A DNA stretch of 64,000 bases from Mesodorylaimus sp. YZB2_4 (GCA_030248295.1 JASANH010001333.1:62001-126000); one strand, 5' to 3'; counted from the first letter of the stretch, positions 22,416 to 34,015 are shown. Program-made: numbers and translations. The notes: a model not told the origin generated them from the letters alone.

Positions 22416-22972
22416 TCACATTCCAGCAGATCTAGCAAACTCCCTTCAACGTTTGTAATATATATAGCAGCATCAAGTAAAGATCTTCGACTTCGGTAAA
22501 TCTTTTACACATTTACGAGAAAGTTTTACAGTTGCAAGAAAAGATTATGACGTCAGGCAACTTGGTTCTGATTCCGTCAACTCGCATCCTCTGTTTACAG
22601 TGATCGACTCTGGGGCCACCTGGGCGGAGAGCGTGGCGGACCTGCTGGGGAATAGAGATCTTTACAATGAATCCGTTGCTTAGGGAGAAGGTTTTACCAT
22701 AAAATGAGTTATTTTTTAGCGCTCTTAAACATCCTGCATGAAACTATTTGCCTCATGATCAAAAAAGACGATAAAAATTCCCATTGTGTCGCTACTGTTC
22801 GTTCTTGTCTCTGGTTGCCTGGCAAGAGACTATAATCCGGGACAGGATCGTTTCTGACAGATCCGCTAGCCCCAAAGTGCTTCCCTATCACCGTCATTGA
22901 TAGTAGCCGAAGGCTCATAAGTTGACTTTTCCATCCTTTACGTATCCTAGCGCGTGATATTTCCAGCAAAAG
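22416..22972. other. Intergenic upstream of CTLD-PAN gene B
   Basis: No gene or clear repeat seen. Presumably the promoter region of the lectin-like gene. Confidence 0.4.
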
Positions 22973-24074
22973 ATGGTCATGCATCGGGATAAAGATCAAA
23001 CTGCAAAGATCTTTGTCGCCTCCATGATACTTCTGATATTTCCGCACGAATATAATGGTAAATGTGACACGAAGGCGGCCTTCTCTGAAGTGTCTGCCAT
23101 TTGCAAATGAGCCTTATTTGCTTATACATTTCTCCACTAGGTCAAATTTGCGTCAAGACTTGCCCGCTACCATTTACGATGACCTTGGGCAATTGTTGGT
23201 GGTGGCCACCACTGAACGGGGAGCCGAAAGGTACGTGGGATCAATTGGAAGCCCATTGCCAACAGCTCAATCCGAACGCGCACATCGCCTCGATCACGTC
23301 ATCGACTGAACAAACTATGTTGAATTCCCGCGTTGCGTAAGTAATTTGTTGGTTTTTTCAAACAGGAGAACAAGAAAACATAATTATAGGAGTTACATAG
23401 GACCTGGGGCCACTGGCGGCATTCTATATTTGGGCGGGCGAAGCGACAGCAACAAAGTTTGGACATGGGCGGACAGATCGCCATGGTCGTACGCACCAGC
23501 TAATTCGAGATTGGATAGAGCCGATACATGTATCAATTACGAAGTCGCTTTTCCCCCTATTTGGAACGGGTTCACCTGCTACTCGCCTGATGGATTTGCC
23601 CCTTGCAAAATGAAGCCTACAAGTAACCTTTTTCTTTACCCAAAGTTCTTTGGCGATGAAAAAAGTGATTTGGAGAAGGTATTTGAACTAAACATTTTTT
23701 AGATAGCTGCGGCGCCGATGCCACGACAATGCCTGCAACCCCAGCGCCACGTAAGTCGTACTGCTGTGCTTATCAAGTGCAGTGTTGAACTGGCCATTTT
23801 AGTATGCCCGCTAGACGACGCTTATGGCGATTTCGTACAATCGACAGAGGCCGGTTATCTCGGCACAACTGAGCTGCTAAGCATATCGGGTCTTTCCCTG
23901 ACCGAATGCGCCGTGGCTTGCCTGGCGCAGCAGGGATATTGCCTCAGCTTCGACTGGAATCAAGTCACACAGGACTGCCGTCTGCTACAAGCCTCCAACA
24001 TATTCCCGTGCGGCGGACAATTAACGCCCGACACCGAATGGGTGCATTACGATTATTTCCATGGCAATATCTAG
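22973..24074 (+). CDS. Secreted C-type-lectin-like / PAN domain protein (paralogue B)
   Basis: Five exons: 22973-23057, 23141-23336, 23390-23622, 23703-23750, 23803-24074; in-phase, 277 residues. Exon 1 gives a hydrophobic leader (KIFVASMILLIF); the start could also be the ATG at 22979. The CTLD half-exons carry CVKTCPLPFTMTLGNCWWW and HIASITSSTEQ, then YLGGRSDSNKVWTWADRSPW and FAPCKM. A 16-residue Ala/Thr/Pro linker follows. The PAN-like domain contains ECAVACLAQQGYCLSFDWNQ and CRLLQ and ends in EWVHYDYF. Exon phases (1, 2, 1, 1) are identical to gene A at 17799, so the pair arose by tandem duplication. As in A, canonical sugar-binding residues are absent. The acceptor at 23389 was preferred over one at 23365 because the latter would leave a 29-bp intron. 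Confidence 0.85.
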
Positions 24075-25020
24075 GCGCAGATTATGAAACTACTGTGTTG
24101 TCAGAGAAGCCGGCAAAAACTGTTATAGTTCTTGATAAACTTGATAGACGTACTACCTAGCCAAGCTACTAGCTCCAAGCTCCAAGCTACTAGCTAGCTT
24201 TGAGGTAACATGAACCCTGTTTCTTCAAATCCCGCCGATTTAAAATAGGCCAAGCTGGTTTTATTTAGTCGCTCAGTTCGATCCACCCTAGTTTATAAAC
24301 GGATGGTCATATTGCGCCTTCACAGATGTTTGCTGGAAAAAATGAAATAAAGAGAAACACAGAAAAGTGCAACAATAAAGTGTAGCTCATAACCCTCTGC
24401 ACACAGTAGTTGCAGCTATACCTCACTGTACCTTAGCTATACCGTAGCTTTCTTAGATTGCTCACCTCTCATCCCTATTTTCCTCCTTGCTGGCATCCCG
24501 ACCACTTGGAATACCTCACGGCAGACTAGACTAATTATGGATTTCTGACTATAGCTTCTTACTGTTAGGGCAGTGCGAAGGGCTCGAGGCTGAAGAGGAC
24601 TCAAGTTAACGATCTGTGTGCAACACGCTCAAATCATGTGATCAGCTGTTCCTCTGGATGCAACCAAGGACAGTGTTATATGGATCCTTACAAAATCCAG
24701 AGCGGTTCGACATGGACTGCAGGATTCCATGTGGAATCCACCAAAAAACTTCCAGCCCAGTGTCCACTCTGGATCAATGGCCACTTCCATGTGGAACCTT
24801 ATAAAATCCAGAGTGGTTCCATGAGGACTGCATGGTTCCAGGTGGAATCCACATGCATAGCGTGGAAATTTGAATCCCACATGATTCCAAGTAGCTTCAT
24901 CCTGGAAACGCGTGGAACAGGAATCTGGGCCGGGTACTGCACACTAGTGCCACACACCGGACGAGCATGAGCCAGAAAATCAAGTTAGCTCGAGATACGC
25001 ACAGATGTGAACCTCATGCC
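24075..25020. other. Intergenic with a ~115-bp tandem duplication at 24682-24860
   Basis: No gene. Two imperfect ~60-bp copies lie about 113 bp apart (24682-24742 and 24796-24855), each running from a CCTTA.AAAATCCAGAG block through CATGTGGAATCCAC-like sequence. Short CTAGCTCCAAG repeats occur at 24158-24200. Confidence 0.6.
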
Positions 25021-25025
25021 TGGTA

Positions 25026-25125
25026 GGCCATGGCGAATGGGAGAGAGTAATCGATACTCTCCCCTGGCTGGAAGACTCCAACCCTTCGAGTTGATGTTTC
25101 AGCCGTAGGTAAAGTCGTAAGACTT
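25026..25125 (-). repeat. Dispersed repeat S4 copy
   Basis: GGCCATGGCGAATGGGAGAG, then CTCTCCCCTGGCTGG and TTGATGTTTCAGCCG. The reverse complement matches 50920-50998 and 57895-57966 in the two SLC17 genes. The same orientation as here occurs at 44221-44310, and a shorter match lies at 39530-39590. Confidence 0.65.
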
Positions 25126-26049
25126 TACACAGATGTCATCGATGTCATACTTACACGGTTACACATATGTCATCGACTGATTTGCTTATGGCCCCGTTGC
25201 ATCCAGTACCTAACGTTATACCAAATTTCTATTCCTTTCTTAGTAAACCTCCGCTTGTTACCCAACATTATCAGGGGGTTCCACGCATTAAATGAAGATT
25301 TTGATCGATATTTCGAGTAAAATTCGAGAAATCCCATCGTAGGGTCCTTGGTATTATGTCAAAAATTTTCGAGGCCATCGATATATACAGGAGTAAAATG
25401 TATGCAAAGTGGTTAATTTTTACTCATACAACATCGTGCAGTTGCAACCTACTGTAGGGTCTTATCTGTACTGCACCCACTCATATTTCTCAAGCAAGTG
25501 ACCAGCTGAACTGTTGGACCACGAAAAGAACACAGAGCAGTCAACTGATGTGATTGTTCTACTCGCACCATGGCCTGAGATTGCAACATGATGAATTTCC
25601 ACTTCGGGTCAGCCCTACCAATTAGCACGAGCACGTGCTAGTCGTTTAGCTCAGCTTATTTGAAGTCACCCACCGCGATCTACAGTAATGTCATCCAAGG
25701 TTTCGAACTTCTGAGTGCTAGCGTGGCAGAATGATGAATGCAGGAATCAGACACACACATTTTAGAGATCATCACTCGGCAGTTATGACTTTGGATCATC
25801 AGGAAGTAGCGTTGATACAGTTTCGGAAAAAAGAGTCAGTTAAATAGATCTTGAAAGATTCAGTTTTTCCAGCGAAAAATTTTCGAATCTAGATTGAACG
25901 CTCGGCGGACAAAATCTCCCCATTTTCTTCATTCAGATACCACACTTTTAAATTCAGACTTCAGCAGCTCACAAGGGAACCTTGCCAGCCGAACTCGACA
26001 TAAGCGATGATTGTAATTTGTTTAGGCCCAAAAGAAGGCTCTACGCAAG
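25126..26049. other. Intergenic, no gene recognised
   Basis: Short frames only. No conserved motif or clear repeat. Confidence 0.4.
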
Positions 26050-26310
26050 GCATTGGGGCCATCTGGCCAACTGGTCAGCAGCGGTCAGCCCAAAGTCCTG
26101 CGAATTTTCTAAAATTTTCCTACTTTGTCGGGTCTTTTACAGAAAAAACCCAAACCCGAGTGTTGGAACACAGAGCTCAAAGCCCCCAACCCGTACACCG
26201 TTTTTAGAAAAGTTTTTCTTATACTCTGTCTTCTTGTCACTTAGGAGTTCAAAAACTTGCATTACTAGGTCGCCGACCACTGGTGACCAGCTGGCCAGAC
26301 TGGTCCAATA
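26050..26310. mobile_element. TIR element family R1, copy 2
   Basis: Begins GGCCATCTGGCCAACTGGTC and ends TGACCAGCTGGCCAGACTGG, imperfect inverted ends. The inside shares AAAGTCCTG.GAATTTT and CCCAAACCCGAG with the copies at 1225 and 55478. The open frames across it are chance. Confidence 0.65.
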
Positions 26311-26328
26311 TTTCGCGAAAAGATTCTC

Positions 26329-26435
26329 TAGTATCATTCTCCTGAGGGCTGTGCTAGGTGAACAATGAAGGTGTCGGGATGACGGGTTGACTGGCCGAGG
26401 CTTCGATGGACGATTTCGACAAAGTGTTCAGCATC
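26329..26435 (+). pseudogene. Inverted fragment of the SDR gene (intron end plus exon 4 start)
   Basis: Read on the plus strand, 26329-26435 reproduces the minus-strand SDR sequence near 28350-28230. It includes the end of intron 3 (CTAGTATCATTCTCCTGAGG and the splice acceptor) and about 75 bases of exon 4 (GTGTCGGGATGACGGGT.GAC). The reading frame is broken by TGA where the gene has CGA, and the NNAG motif reads NNEG. Because intron sequence is included, it is a DNA-level duplication rather than a retrocopy. Confidence 0.8.
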
Positions 26436-26703
26436 TTTTGTGCCTAGGAAATAATTACAGTCATCGATTATGCCAAGTTTAACTTGACGGGGCAAGGCTC
26501 CCTCAGATCAAGGAGACGCAACCCTTAAACATGTTTTCCAAATGGAATAATTGAACTCATAGGAACCCTCTTTTTTATATTTACGTTATGCTGGCTCCTT
26601 TTCAACACGAAACTCGCTCTGAAAAGTCTTTCGCTCAGCGCTAACGCACACTAGCAGTAGCTTATACCACTGCAATACTGTAAATATGAGGCAATTATCT
26701 ATG

Positions 26704-27317
26704 TTTGGACCAAAATTCAAATAGATTCACTTCTTCTACAGCTGCTTAGAGCTTTTTAAAGGATGGCAGAATATGGCCCTGACTCGCTATCAACAGGATT
26801 CGAAGCAGCAATCATCTTAGCTGCCTTTCGTTTCTCTTTGGTCTTTGCAGCCAAAGAATGTTAAAAAAACTCATCGTCAGTAATTTGAAAACTGAATTTA
26901 ACTGATTCTAAAATGATTCAGTTATTAAAATTCAGTTTTGGCGAAGAGATTCAGTTTCAGTTACAATCAACTGAACATGTGCATGACAACCCAGCTCTGG
27001 CGCCAGTCACTAAATTCGGCTATCTCCGATCGCAATTGGGAAGTGATGCATTGGAAATGATTGGTGGGTTTGCAGAAACGGATGCCAACTATGCTCCCGC
27101 ATCAAGGTTCTTGCAAGATCGAAATGGAGATGAGAAGCGAATCATAGCGGCCCACATTGATGCGATCCGAGGCCCACCAGTGTCAACGACCTCGAAGGAC
27201 GTAGTCAAGCTAGCGCTTAAGCTCGAAGAATACCTGCGATCTCTGACCTGCGTTCAGTTAACTGATAGATTCAGTTTCAGTTTCAGTAACTCCATCAACG
27301 CTACCTGGAAGCAATGA
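26704..27317 (+). mobile_element. Dispersed repeat R2 interrupted by a BEL/Pao gag fragment
   Basis: The outer parts, 26704-26935 and 27255-27317, match 50025-50285: TTTGGACCAAAATTCAAA, GCTGC.TTTCGTTTCTCTTTG, GTAATTTGAAAACTGA, then TTCAGTTTCAG and ATCAACGCTAC. At 50220 these parts are directly joined. Here about 300 bp are inserted, coding in frame for a retroelement gag segment. Repeated TTCAGTTTCAG tracts flank the insert. Confidence 0.6.
26980..27250 (+). pseudogene. BEL/Pao retrotransposon gag fragment (DUF1759-like)
   Basis: About 90 residues inside an open frame from 26913 to 27317 carry KFGYLRSQLGSDALEMIGGF, ANYAPASRFLQDRNGD, IIAAHIDAI and GPPV, the pattern of the gag-side DUF1759 domain of BEL/Pao elements. 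No protease, reverse transcriptase or LTR is seen nearby, so it is an isolated remnant. Family call from motif memory; a profile search would settle it. Confidence 0.7.
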
Positions 27318-27706
27318 TTCACCCGAAAGAGTTTTTATTTCGGCTAATTTTCTTGGTTTGGAGCGTTAGATTTGGGTTTATCAGCGGAGCTGGATTGACA
27401 TTTGAGCCCTTCATAGGACCTGGTCCACAGCCACAGTCCGTGGCTGAATCAAATAGGTACCTTGTTACCCTGTAGGCCATAACAAGGTAACAATGTACTG
27501 AATGTAATTACAACAGAAGTTTACTCTTTTACTTTTTCTTCAGAACTATGCAAGACTGAAATAGATATTCATTATTTAACGTTATGCAGTTACGATAAAC
27601 TGTTGAAAAATGACAAAACTATTCTTCTAAACACATAGTGTTCTATCAAGTGGAAAAAATTAAAAAGGTTCTGCACAGCAATAAAAGCTGACAAGATAAG
27701 TCGAGA
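27318..27706. other. Intergenic, 3' flank of the SDR gene
   Basis: No gene recognised. AT-rich sequence downstream of the minus-strand SDR stop. Confidence 0.4.
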
Positions 27707-29687
27707 TCACATCTTAGTTAGCCCACCATCGACCAAAAAATTGACTCCTGTAATAAACTTAGCCTTGTCAGATGCAATAAATATTATAGCATCCGCAATT
27801 TCTTCCACTTTTCCTCCACGTTGCAACGCAACAAATGGCAAGGGCGCCTGGAACAAAATTTTTACAGATGTTTATTTTGCAAGAATGAACTGCAGCCTGA
27901 CATCGGCATCACTAATCGATACTCCTCCGCTCCCTCCTTGACGCTCGTGGAATGCAGTTTGGGGCACGAATCCAGGACTAAAATTAGCAACCACTCAAAT
28001 TTGACCGCGCAGACTAGCAGGCTTACTTGACTGAATTGACACGCACTCCTTCGGGGCCCATGTCCAGGGCCAAACATTTTGTAAAGTGATCAACAGCCGC
28101 CTTGGAGCACGAGTAGAAGGGCATGATGGCCATGGGCTTTACGGACAGGCCGGATGAGATATTGACCACATTGCCCTTAGTTTTGATCAGATGCGGCAGT
28201 GCCAATTGGGTCAGTGCTATCAATGAGCGGACGTTGATGTTGAACACTTTGTCAAAATCGTCCATCGAAGCCTCGGCCAGTCGACCCGTCATCCCGACAC
28301 CTGCATTGTTCACCTACGCACAGCCCTCAGGAGAATGATACTAGAGTAACTGTACTGTTGCCACTGCACATACCAGAACGTCCAAGCGCCCAAAGTGTGC
28401 TATGGCACTGTTTATGAGGTCTTGCCGAACAGACTCCTCAGTTATGTCACCAGAGCAGATATGAACCTAGAAAAAAAACTTTGAGAATAACTTAGGTCCA
28501 ACTTTGGCTCCCAAACCCAAAGCCAGTGGGTTTTGGCTCGGGTTTGGTGTTGTGTCCTTGGGTGTGGGCTTGGGTTGGGTTTGGTCGAATGGCCAAGCTA
28601 AACTACTTTGCTAAAACCCCACCCAATTTTGACTCCTGCGGATCCCAAAATTGTTGCTGTTTAAAATATTTTAATTATTTACTATAATGGTGAGAAAAAA
28701 TAAAACTTGTTTGGTTGGCTTTTTAATGATAAATACAACTTTTCATTGAAGTGTTGATAAAATTGGTTTTTTATGGTTCAAAAAGGGTTTTTTGAACTTT
28801 GAAGATATACTGTAGTAACAAAGTTGGGTTTGGGTCGGGTCCAATTTTAAAAATACCATGGGTCTAGGTTTTGGGTTAGTGTGGCCTCCGTAATTCTGGG
28901 AGTAGGTTAGGTGGGGCTGGAGGTTTTAATAAACTTGGGTTGGGTTAACTCAAATTGTAGACCTACGGCAGGACCTAGAAAATTAAAAAATTGATAGGCC
29001 TACTTTAGTTAAGCAGCGCCCAGCATTTTCACATTGCTTTTTCATATCTTGCAATGCCGCCGCGTTTCGTCCATGCAAGACGATTCCACTGGCTCCTTCG
29101 TGCGCGAATTTGAGAGCGGCCGCAGCCCCGATGCCCGAACTTGATCCTGCAAAATAGGACTGCCACCCATAGATCAGAGATTAGGATCAATGCAAAGGAA
29201 GATTTCAAATAAATTACTTCCACAGTCTACAACCCGAACTTTGGATCATCAAAGACATAAGCTAGGGTTCTGGCAAGAGGCTATCCGGAAAAGCATGGCT
29301 GACCTAACCATAAGAGCTCTCATCCACAAAGCAGCAGAAAAAATGGTGCGTGGTTGGCTGAATAGTGTTGGTTTAGGGCAAGGGATGAGACCATCTGTGA
29401 TCTGCGGCGACTGCCATCAAAATTTCAACGTGATTTTGAAAAATCATTTACACTGTTGCCATAGCGAAAAATATAGAGCTTAAATTTTATGGGATTATCT
29501 TAGGTAAGTTTACGAAAATCATTCCAGTTTTCTTCTGCGTAAGAGATGATAAGAGATATGCAATCTACATCCCATTTCTTTGTGCATTCCCACAAATGGA
29601 AGGTCGAAATGATTTCTTACCAGTAATAATTACGACTTTGGATTTAAATGATTTCGAATTCCCTTGAGTTGCAAATGAACAGAACAT
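27707..29687 (-). CDS. Short-chain dehydrogenase/reductase (FabG-like classical SDR)
   Basis: Six exons on the minus strand: 29687-29621, 29146-29004, 28466-28374, 28313-28027, 27977-27902, 27847-27707; all phases agree, 268 residues. It is an NAD(P)H-dependent oxidoreductase with a Rossmann fold. KVVIITGSSSGIGAA (from about residue 16) is the cofactor loop, and GRNAAAL follows the second strand. NNAG is at 103-106 and NISSGLS (Ser154/155) holds the catalytic serine. YSCSK (Tyr168, Lys172) is the catalytic Tyr-x3-Lys. VRVNSVNPG and FITGVNFLVDGGL are the typical C-terminal motifs. Length is normal for the family. It lacks a signal peptide, so it is cytosolic or peroxisomal; substrate unknown. 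Intron 1 is 474 bp; intron 2 (28467-29003) holds a TIR element. A broken inverted piece lies at 26329. Confidence 0.92.
28491..28980. mobile_element. TIR element with GGGTTTGGGT-rich ends in SDR intron 2
   Basis: TAGGTCCAACTTTGGC at the left end and GGCAGGACCTA at the right form short inverted ends (TAGGTCC / GGACCTA). Both subterminal regions are packed with GGGTTTGGGT- and GGGTTGGGTT-type motifs. The AT-rich centre has no coding. Similar ends occur in the lectin intron at about 18145 and 19165. Confidence 0.6.
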
Positions 29688-31657
29688 TGTAATTCAGCCC
29701 ACAGTACAACGATTTTCAGACTTTATTCTTTTCGTGTTAGAACGACCGAAGAAGCAACTCTTGTCCGTCCCGGCTCTTCTAACAAAACTTGCAGAGAAAG
29801 GGGGTTAGCTCATGATCAATATTCACCATAGCAACTATGTATGTATACATAGAAACTGTCACCACGTGGAAATGACCATGGCCTTGAATGGGCGGATAGA
29901 ACGGAATAGAATGAACAAATTTCCACACATACAGTATGAAAAAACTCTCTTTTCCAACTCAGTAGTCAGAGTAAGTGAATGTTGGGTTTTCGAGGCTACG
30001 TATTTCTGTACGCATACAAGAAGTGCCTGGGCAGCCTGCAGGCTGCCTTTTTGCTGCCCTGATGGTCCTTCGAGCCGAGTCCAAGAATGAGCTAATCCCG
30101 TGTTATGTACACAAATTCTCGGTAGAGGCGACCGTTTTACTTTTACGCTAAATTATGAGTGAATAAGCCACGTGTCGACGGAAAATCGGTGGCGGGACAC
30201 GTGCGCGTTGGTTGCTGGGATAGGACACAACTTCTTGTACGTCTGTCCAGTGCTGAAAATTTGAATCGACTCAAGAGAAAAAGCGCTTTTTCTTAGTTCT
30301 AGAGGCCATTGGCACACCCATGGCATTAGCAGCGAGCTTTCCGGCGACTGCTGTTAGTGCTTGGAGGTCATAGTCCTAAGAGTCGTGGATTATGTTTCAG
30401 TAAGTCCCCTGATGGAAATTGATACAGGGTCCGTTTCTGTCTTTCTCGGTTTCTAGATGACTTCGGCTCACCATCAGCCCGACGCACATGATGTTTTCCT
30501 TGTGAGCAACTGATGTGAATGCGACGAAATGTGTGCTAGTAGCTTACAGCACTTGAATGAGCACTTTGGACTTGGCGTGCACAGTTAGCTTACATGGTTA
30601 TCACGCCTATTGCACTCGGTTGGCCTTAGCAACGCTCACATTCCTCGACTGTCTGGCACCAAAAGTGAAGCCTTATTCCGACATACTTTCCTTCACTGGA
30701 CATTTACTTATGTGATGAAATAATATAGCTAGTAATTGATACTTATCCAATGTTTCCTGAAATTAGGGTGCTATGCATAATCCTGTTTCGTACTTTCAGG
30801 AGATCTGGGTTTTCTTACTACGTTGGATTTAATCTGGAATAATAATTTGCACTTGAAACGGGGTTGGAGTAGCCATAATCGATCAAGTAGCCATAATTAA
30901 AGCGGGGATATAACAGCAACGACTGCAGATATATTAGGACTTGTGCGTGCTGTTTTGAGTGCACATTTATGTGCTTCGGCAAGAGACCCGATAGAACAGG
31001 ATCAGACCCGATTCAGGGTGTTACGAAGAGAAAACGACGGATATGAACTCATCGTTGGAGGAACCAGATTTCCCTCACCTTGCACAGAGACGAGCAATTG
31101 GAGTCATTGGATTCATAGCCATCGTATAAAATGCATTTAGTCTTGGTACTGATTTCGAATACTCGTTTACTCACCGCCTCGTCTCTGCTGACCGCCCTGT
31201 TGTTCAAAGGTTGTGTCAGCGCCATCATCGACTTCCTGCCCACCAATTACGAAACACTCCTCGTTTCGCCACTTTGATGCATAGAAAGTGTCTGACCGCT
31301 TTTTATTCTGAGCATAATTCCAGCTGATGCCCCTTCTGTTGGACGTTTTGATGCCCCCTCTGTTGGGCCTGAGCCGTCTGGAACGCCTGATCGCCCTAGG
31401 AGCCCCGGTCTGGTATCGCGCGCACTGCTCCAACCGCCGCTCATGGCCGAGCCAGTTTGATGTGCGGTATTCTGTTCCGAGTCATGAACAGACTGAAGTT
31501 CTGGCCAGACGCGACCGCTCCGAAAGTAATCCCAGCCCTGTATCCCTTTGACGCAATCAAATACAGTAGTCAATGGTTAGCAAGGCGACGGACAACTTCA
31601 AGTAGGCGCCAGGTCTACTAGGTGATGGTCAACTAGGCGACTTCAAGTGGGCGCCAG
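29688..31657. other. Intergenic, no gene recognised
   Basis: About 2 kb 5' of the SDR gene. Several minus- and plus-strand frames around 31050-31570 have no domain motif or coherent splicing. Just before the SINE, 31590-31655 contains short imperfect repeats of a CAACTAGGCGAC / CAAGTAGGCG unit. Confidence 0.45.
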
Positions 31658-32120
31658 GCCGCGGTGGTGCAGCTGTTCGGCATTCGTCTCTCCGTATTGC
31701 TTGGGAGCGAGTGGCTGGGCTCGTCCCGGGTTCAATCCCTGGCGATGGAAGTCGGTTTGCGAACCATTAACCCACGCTGACCTTGCATGCAAGGCCGTGG
31801 GTGACTCACCCGGTGTCGTCGAGGTGCTCTGAGTGGATACGGAAGCCAAACGAGTAGACAGTCTCGGCTGTCGAACACCGACAGGGCTCAAAGCCCGCCC
31901 GCCATCGTTCGAGGAAGTCGGTGTCCTGTTCAGGATGCCCTCGCGTGAAGGTGCTCCTAGTGGAGACGCGCAAAAGGACGCTGGCGTGAGAGCTGGTCAC
32001 CTCACGGCCTTGCTTATCATATCATGGCTGCTGGCCGGCAACAGGCAAAAAGGGGTTGGAAGTCCCGTGGGGAACTAGGGCGACGCGGGGCCCAACCAAC
32101 AAAACTTTTAGAAAAAAAAA
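31658..32120 (+). repeat. tRNA-headed SINE family S2, near-complete copy
   Basis: The head GCCGCGGTGGTGCAGCTGTT resembles an A box and GGGTTCAATCCCTGGC a B box of a tRNA-derived Pol III promoter. A ~380-bp body follows (TGACCTTGCATGCAAGGCCG, AAAGCCCGCCCGCCATCGTT, GAAGGTGCTCCTAGTGGAGA, CTGGTCACCTCACGGCCTTG), and it ends in an A-rich tail at about 32110-32120. Related copies: 18690, 40434, and fragments at 15690 and 35905. Confidence 0.8.
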
Positions 32121-33570
32121 AGATCAACTAGGCGACGGTCAAGTAGGCGATATTACCATTAGCTGGAAAAAAGTTCGAAATCAAGACTGATAGGCGAGTA
32201 AAGCCTGGGTAGCGACCACTGCATGCAAAATTGCACAAAAAACTTCTCTGGTGGGCCTTACTGGCGACAGGGGGGAGCAACCATAATAGGTCAACAAGAG
32301 TAACCTCAAGTATGGTATCATTCAGATGATTCAGCCATAACCGCCGATGTGTTTGCCATAAGGTCGAGGGCCAGAATGCGTGTGTGCGATCATGCCTGCA
32401 TTCATTATTCTGCCACATTAGTATCTATCAATGGAAACTGACGATTGATATTCGACTGCGGGGCTTAAATATACGCTTCTGCTAACTGATGGCAGACCCA
32501 AAATTGATGTGGTTTTGGAGGTCATTCTAAGAAAAAGGTCAACCTCCGCAACTCGAAAGCACAATACACGACAAAGCCCAAGAATGGGCTGGCTGGGGTT
32601 TGGGACCCAATGTCAGCCAAAATAAACCCCGAAGTTTTTTGCCTGTGAGCGTACTGTACTAACACTAAATTTGAGGAAACGGATACACGACGACTTCGGC
32701 TTCACTCTAGCTTGTGATCAGAACGTAGACACCAGAGAGCCTCACTTGCCACTGCCACAGCTAATGCGGGGTGGCGTGTCGTCGAGTATCTGTTTCTCGC
32801 AAATTTAGTCTTATCGTTAGTGCTGACATCGCTGAATGATATTTCGTTTCTATCGATCACTGCCCGCACTTGCTGGACTTTAAAAATTTCTCTTGTCAAC
32901 AGAAAATTCAGTAATCTGAAACGTCTCAAAAATCAGTGATATATGTGTTCACCATCACGGATAGCTTTCATCTAGACACTGCAACCGACCCAAAAGTTCC
33001 GAATAAGCAGCCGAAAATCAAAAACTTTGCACAACTTCCTTTGAACGTCTTTTTACATCATTTTAGAGACAGGTTTTTCAGGATCAGTCCAAGCGCTCAT
33101 TTTCACATGCAGGAACGAAGAGATAGGTGCGCTAGTCTGCACAGTATTTTCGGTCATGCAGTCCAGAATCAATCGATATTCAAGCGTCCCATAAAATATT
33201 TGTCTTTTGACGACGCTGAAGACATTTTTTGCGCTCGAGGTCCTCATCTAACTATGCGCGTACTGTAGGTACCTCGTTAATATTAGCACTAATTTGTCAG
33301 CCTGCTCTGCCTGCCACGCCCCGACTGTCGCTGCAAGAAATCAGAGCAGAAACAAGAGACGCCATCACAGATGGTTCCTAGGATGATCGGCTTGTTCATA
33401 GATGATCCACGGATATTTGATGAGACAATGAACGAACCATCGAAAATACAACGCACCGCACCAATTACTAGCACGCACGCTGGTTGCACATTCAGATATA
33501 CTGCAGCCCCCATCGATACAGTATGCACGCGCTGATACTGAGCGCACAAATACTGCTAGTAAAGCCAACA
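32121..33570. other. Intergenic, no gene recognised
   Basis: No conserved coding. A GGGTTTGGGACCC-type patch at 32590-32640 recalls the ends of the 28491 element. Short frames at 32702-33270 show no motif. Confidence 0.4.
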
Positions 33571-33574
33571 TCGC

Positions 33575-33800
33575 CTAAAATATTATTCCCGAAATAAAAA
33601 TAAATGATTACACACAAAGTATTTAAACACAAAACATCACTCAGCACAAATTAATGGGTTCTGACAAATTAATGAGGGCAATCCACCCTATCTACGGTAT
33701 GAGTGCCCACTACTCCACTGTTTTGCCACTATGCACTCACTAACTGCAGAAACCTAAGCATGATTCGCAGTTTGAGCATTGGTGTATTGTATTCAGATAC
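33575..33800 (-). pseudogene. Duplicated 3' end of the neighbouring GPCR gene
   Basis: Bases 33575-33800 resemble 34050-34300. Shared pieces are an AAATATTATTCCC..AAATAA block, GTGCCCACTA.CTAC, and AACCTA.GCATGATT.G.AGTTTGAG. The latter is the last few codons and stop of the receptor in reverse complement, and the copy still reads ANHA then stop. It is a partial tandem duplication of the receptor's 3' UTR and tail. The two copies are separated by an S3 repeat at 33840-34015. Confidence 0.65.
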
Positions 33801-33839
33801 ACTTATGTAAGCGACAGATACATCAAGCCGAGTGGTTTA

Positions 33840-34015
33840 TGCCCCGCCTTGAGAGAGGTTATCGAGCGGCCAGCGGAAGCAGCTGATACGCTCGATGCGG
33901 AGGCCAGTCATAGCAATCACATACTGCTCCCTGTATAAGGCGGCCAGCTCAGGCAACCAGGTACACTGCCTTCTCCGCAGACCAAACACTCCTTCTACAG
34001 CAGCCCTTATTGATA
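33840..34015 (+). repeat. Dispersed repeat S3 copy
   Basis: GTTATCGAGCGGCCAGCGG through ACTGCCTTCTCCGCAGACCA. Matches 18400-18500 and 51040-51125 in the conserved CTTCTCC.CAG.CCAAACA end. Confidence 0.6.

Noticed and set aside
23337..23365. Use of the first AG (23365) as acceptor in CTLD-PAN gene B
   Set aside because: It would make a 29-bp intron, far shorter than all others; the AG at 23389 gives a 53-bp intron and a better alignment with gene A.
31643..32078. Overlapping frames on both strands
   Set aside because: They are inside the S2 SINE; composition reflects the repeat.
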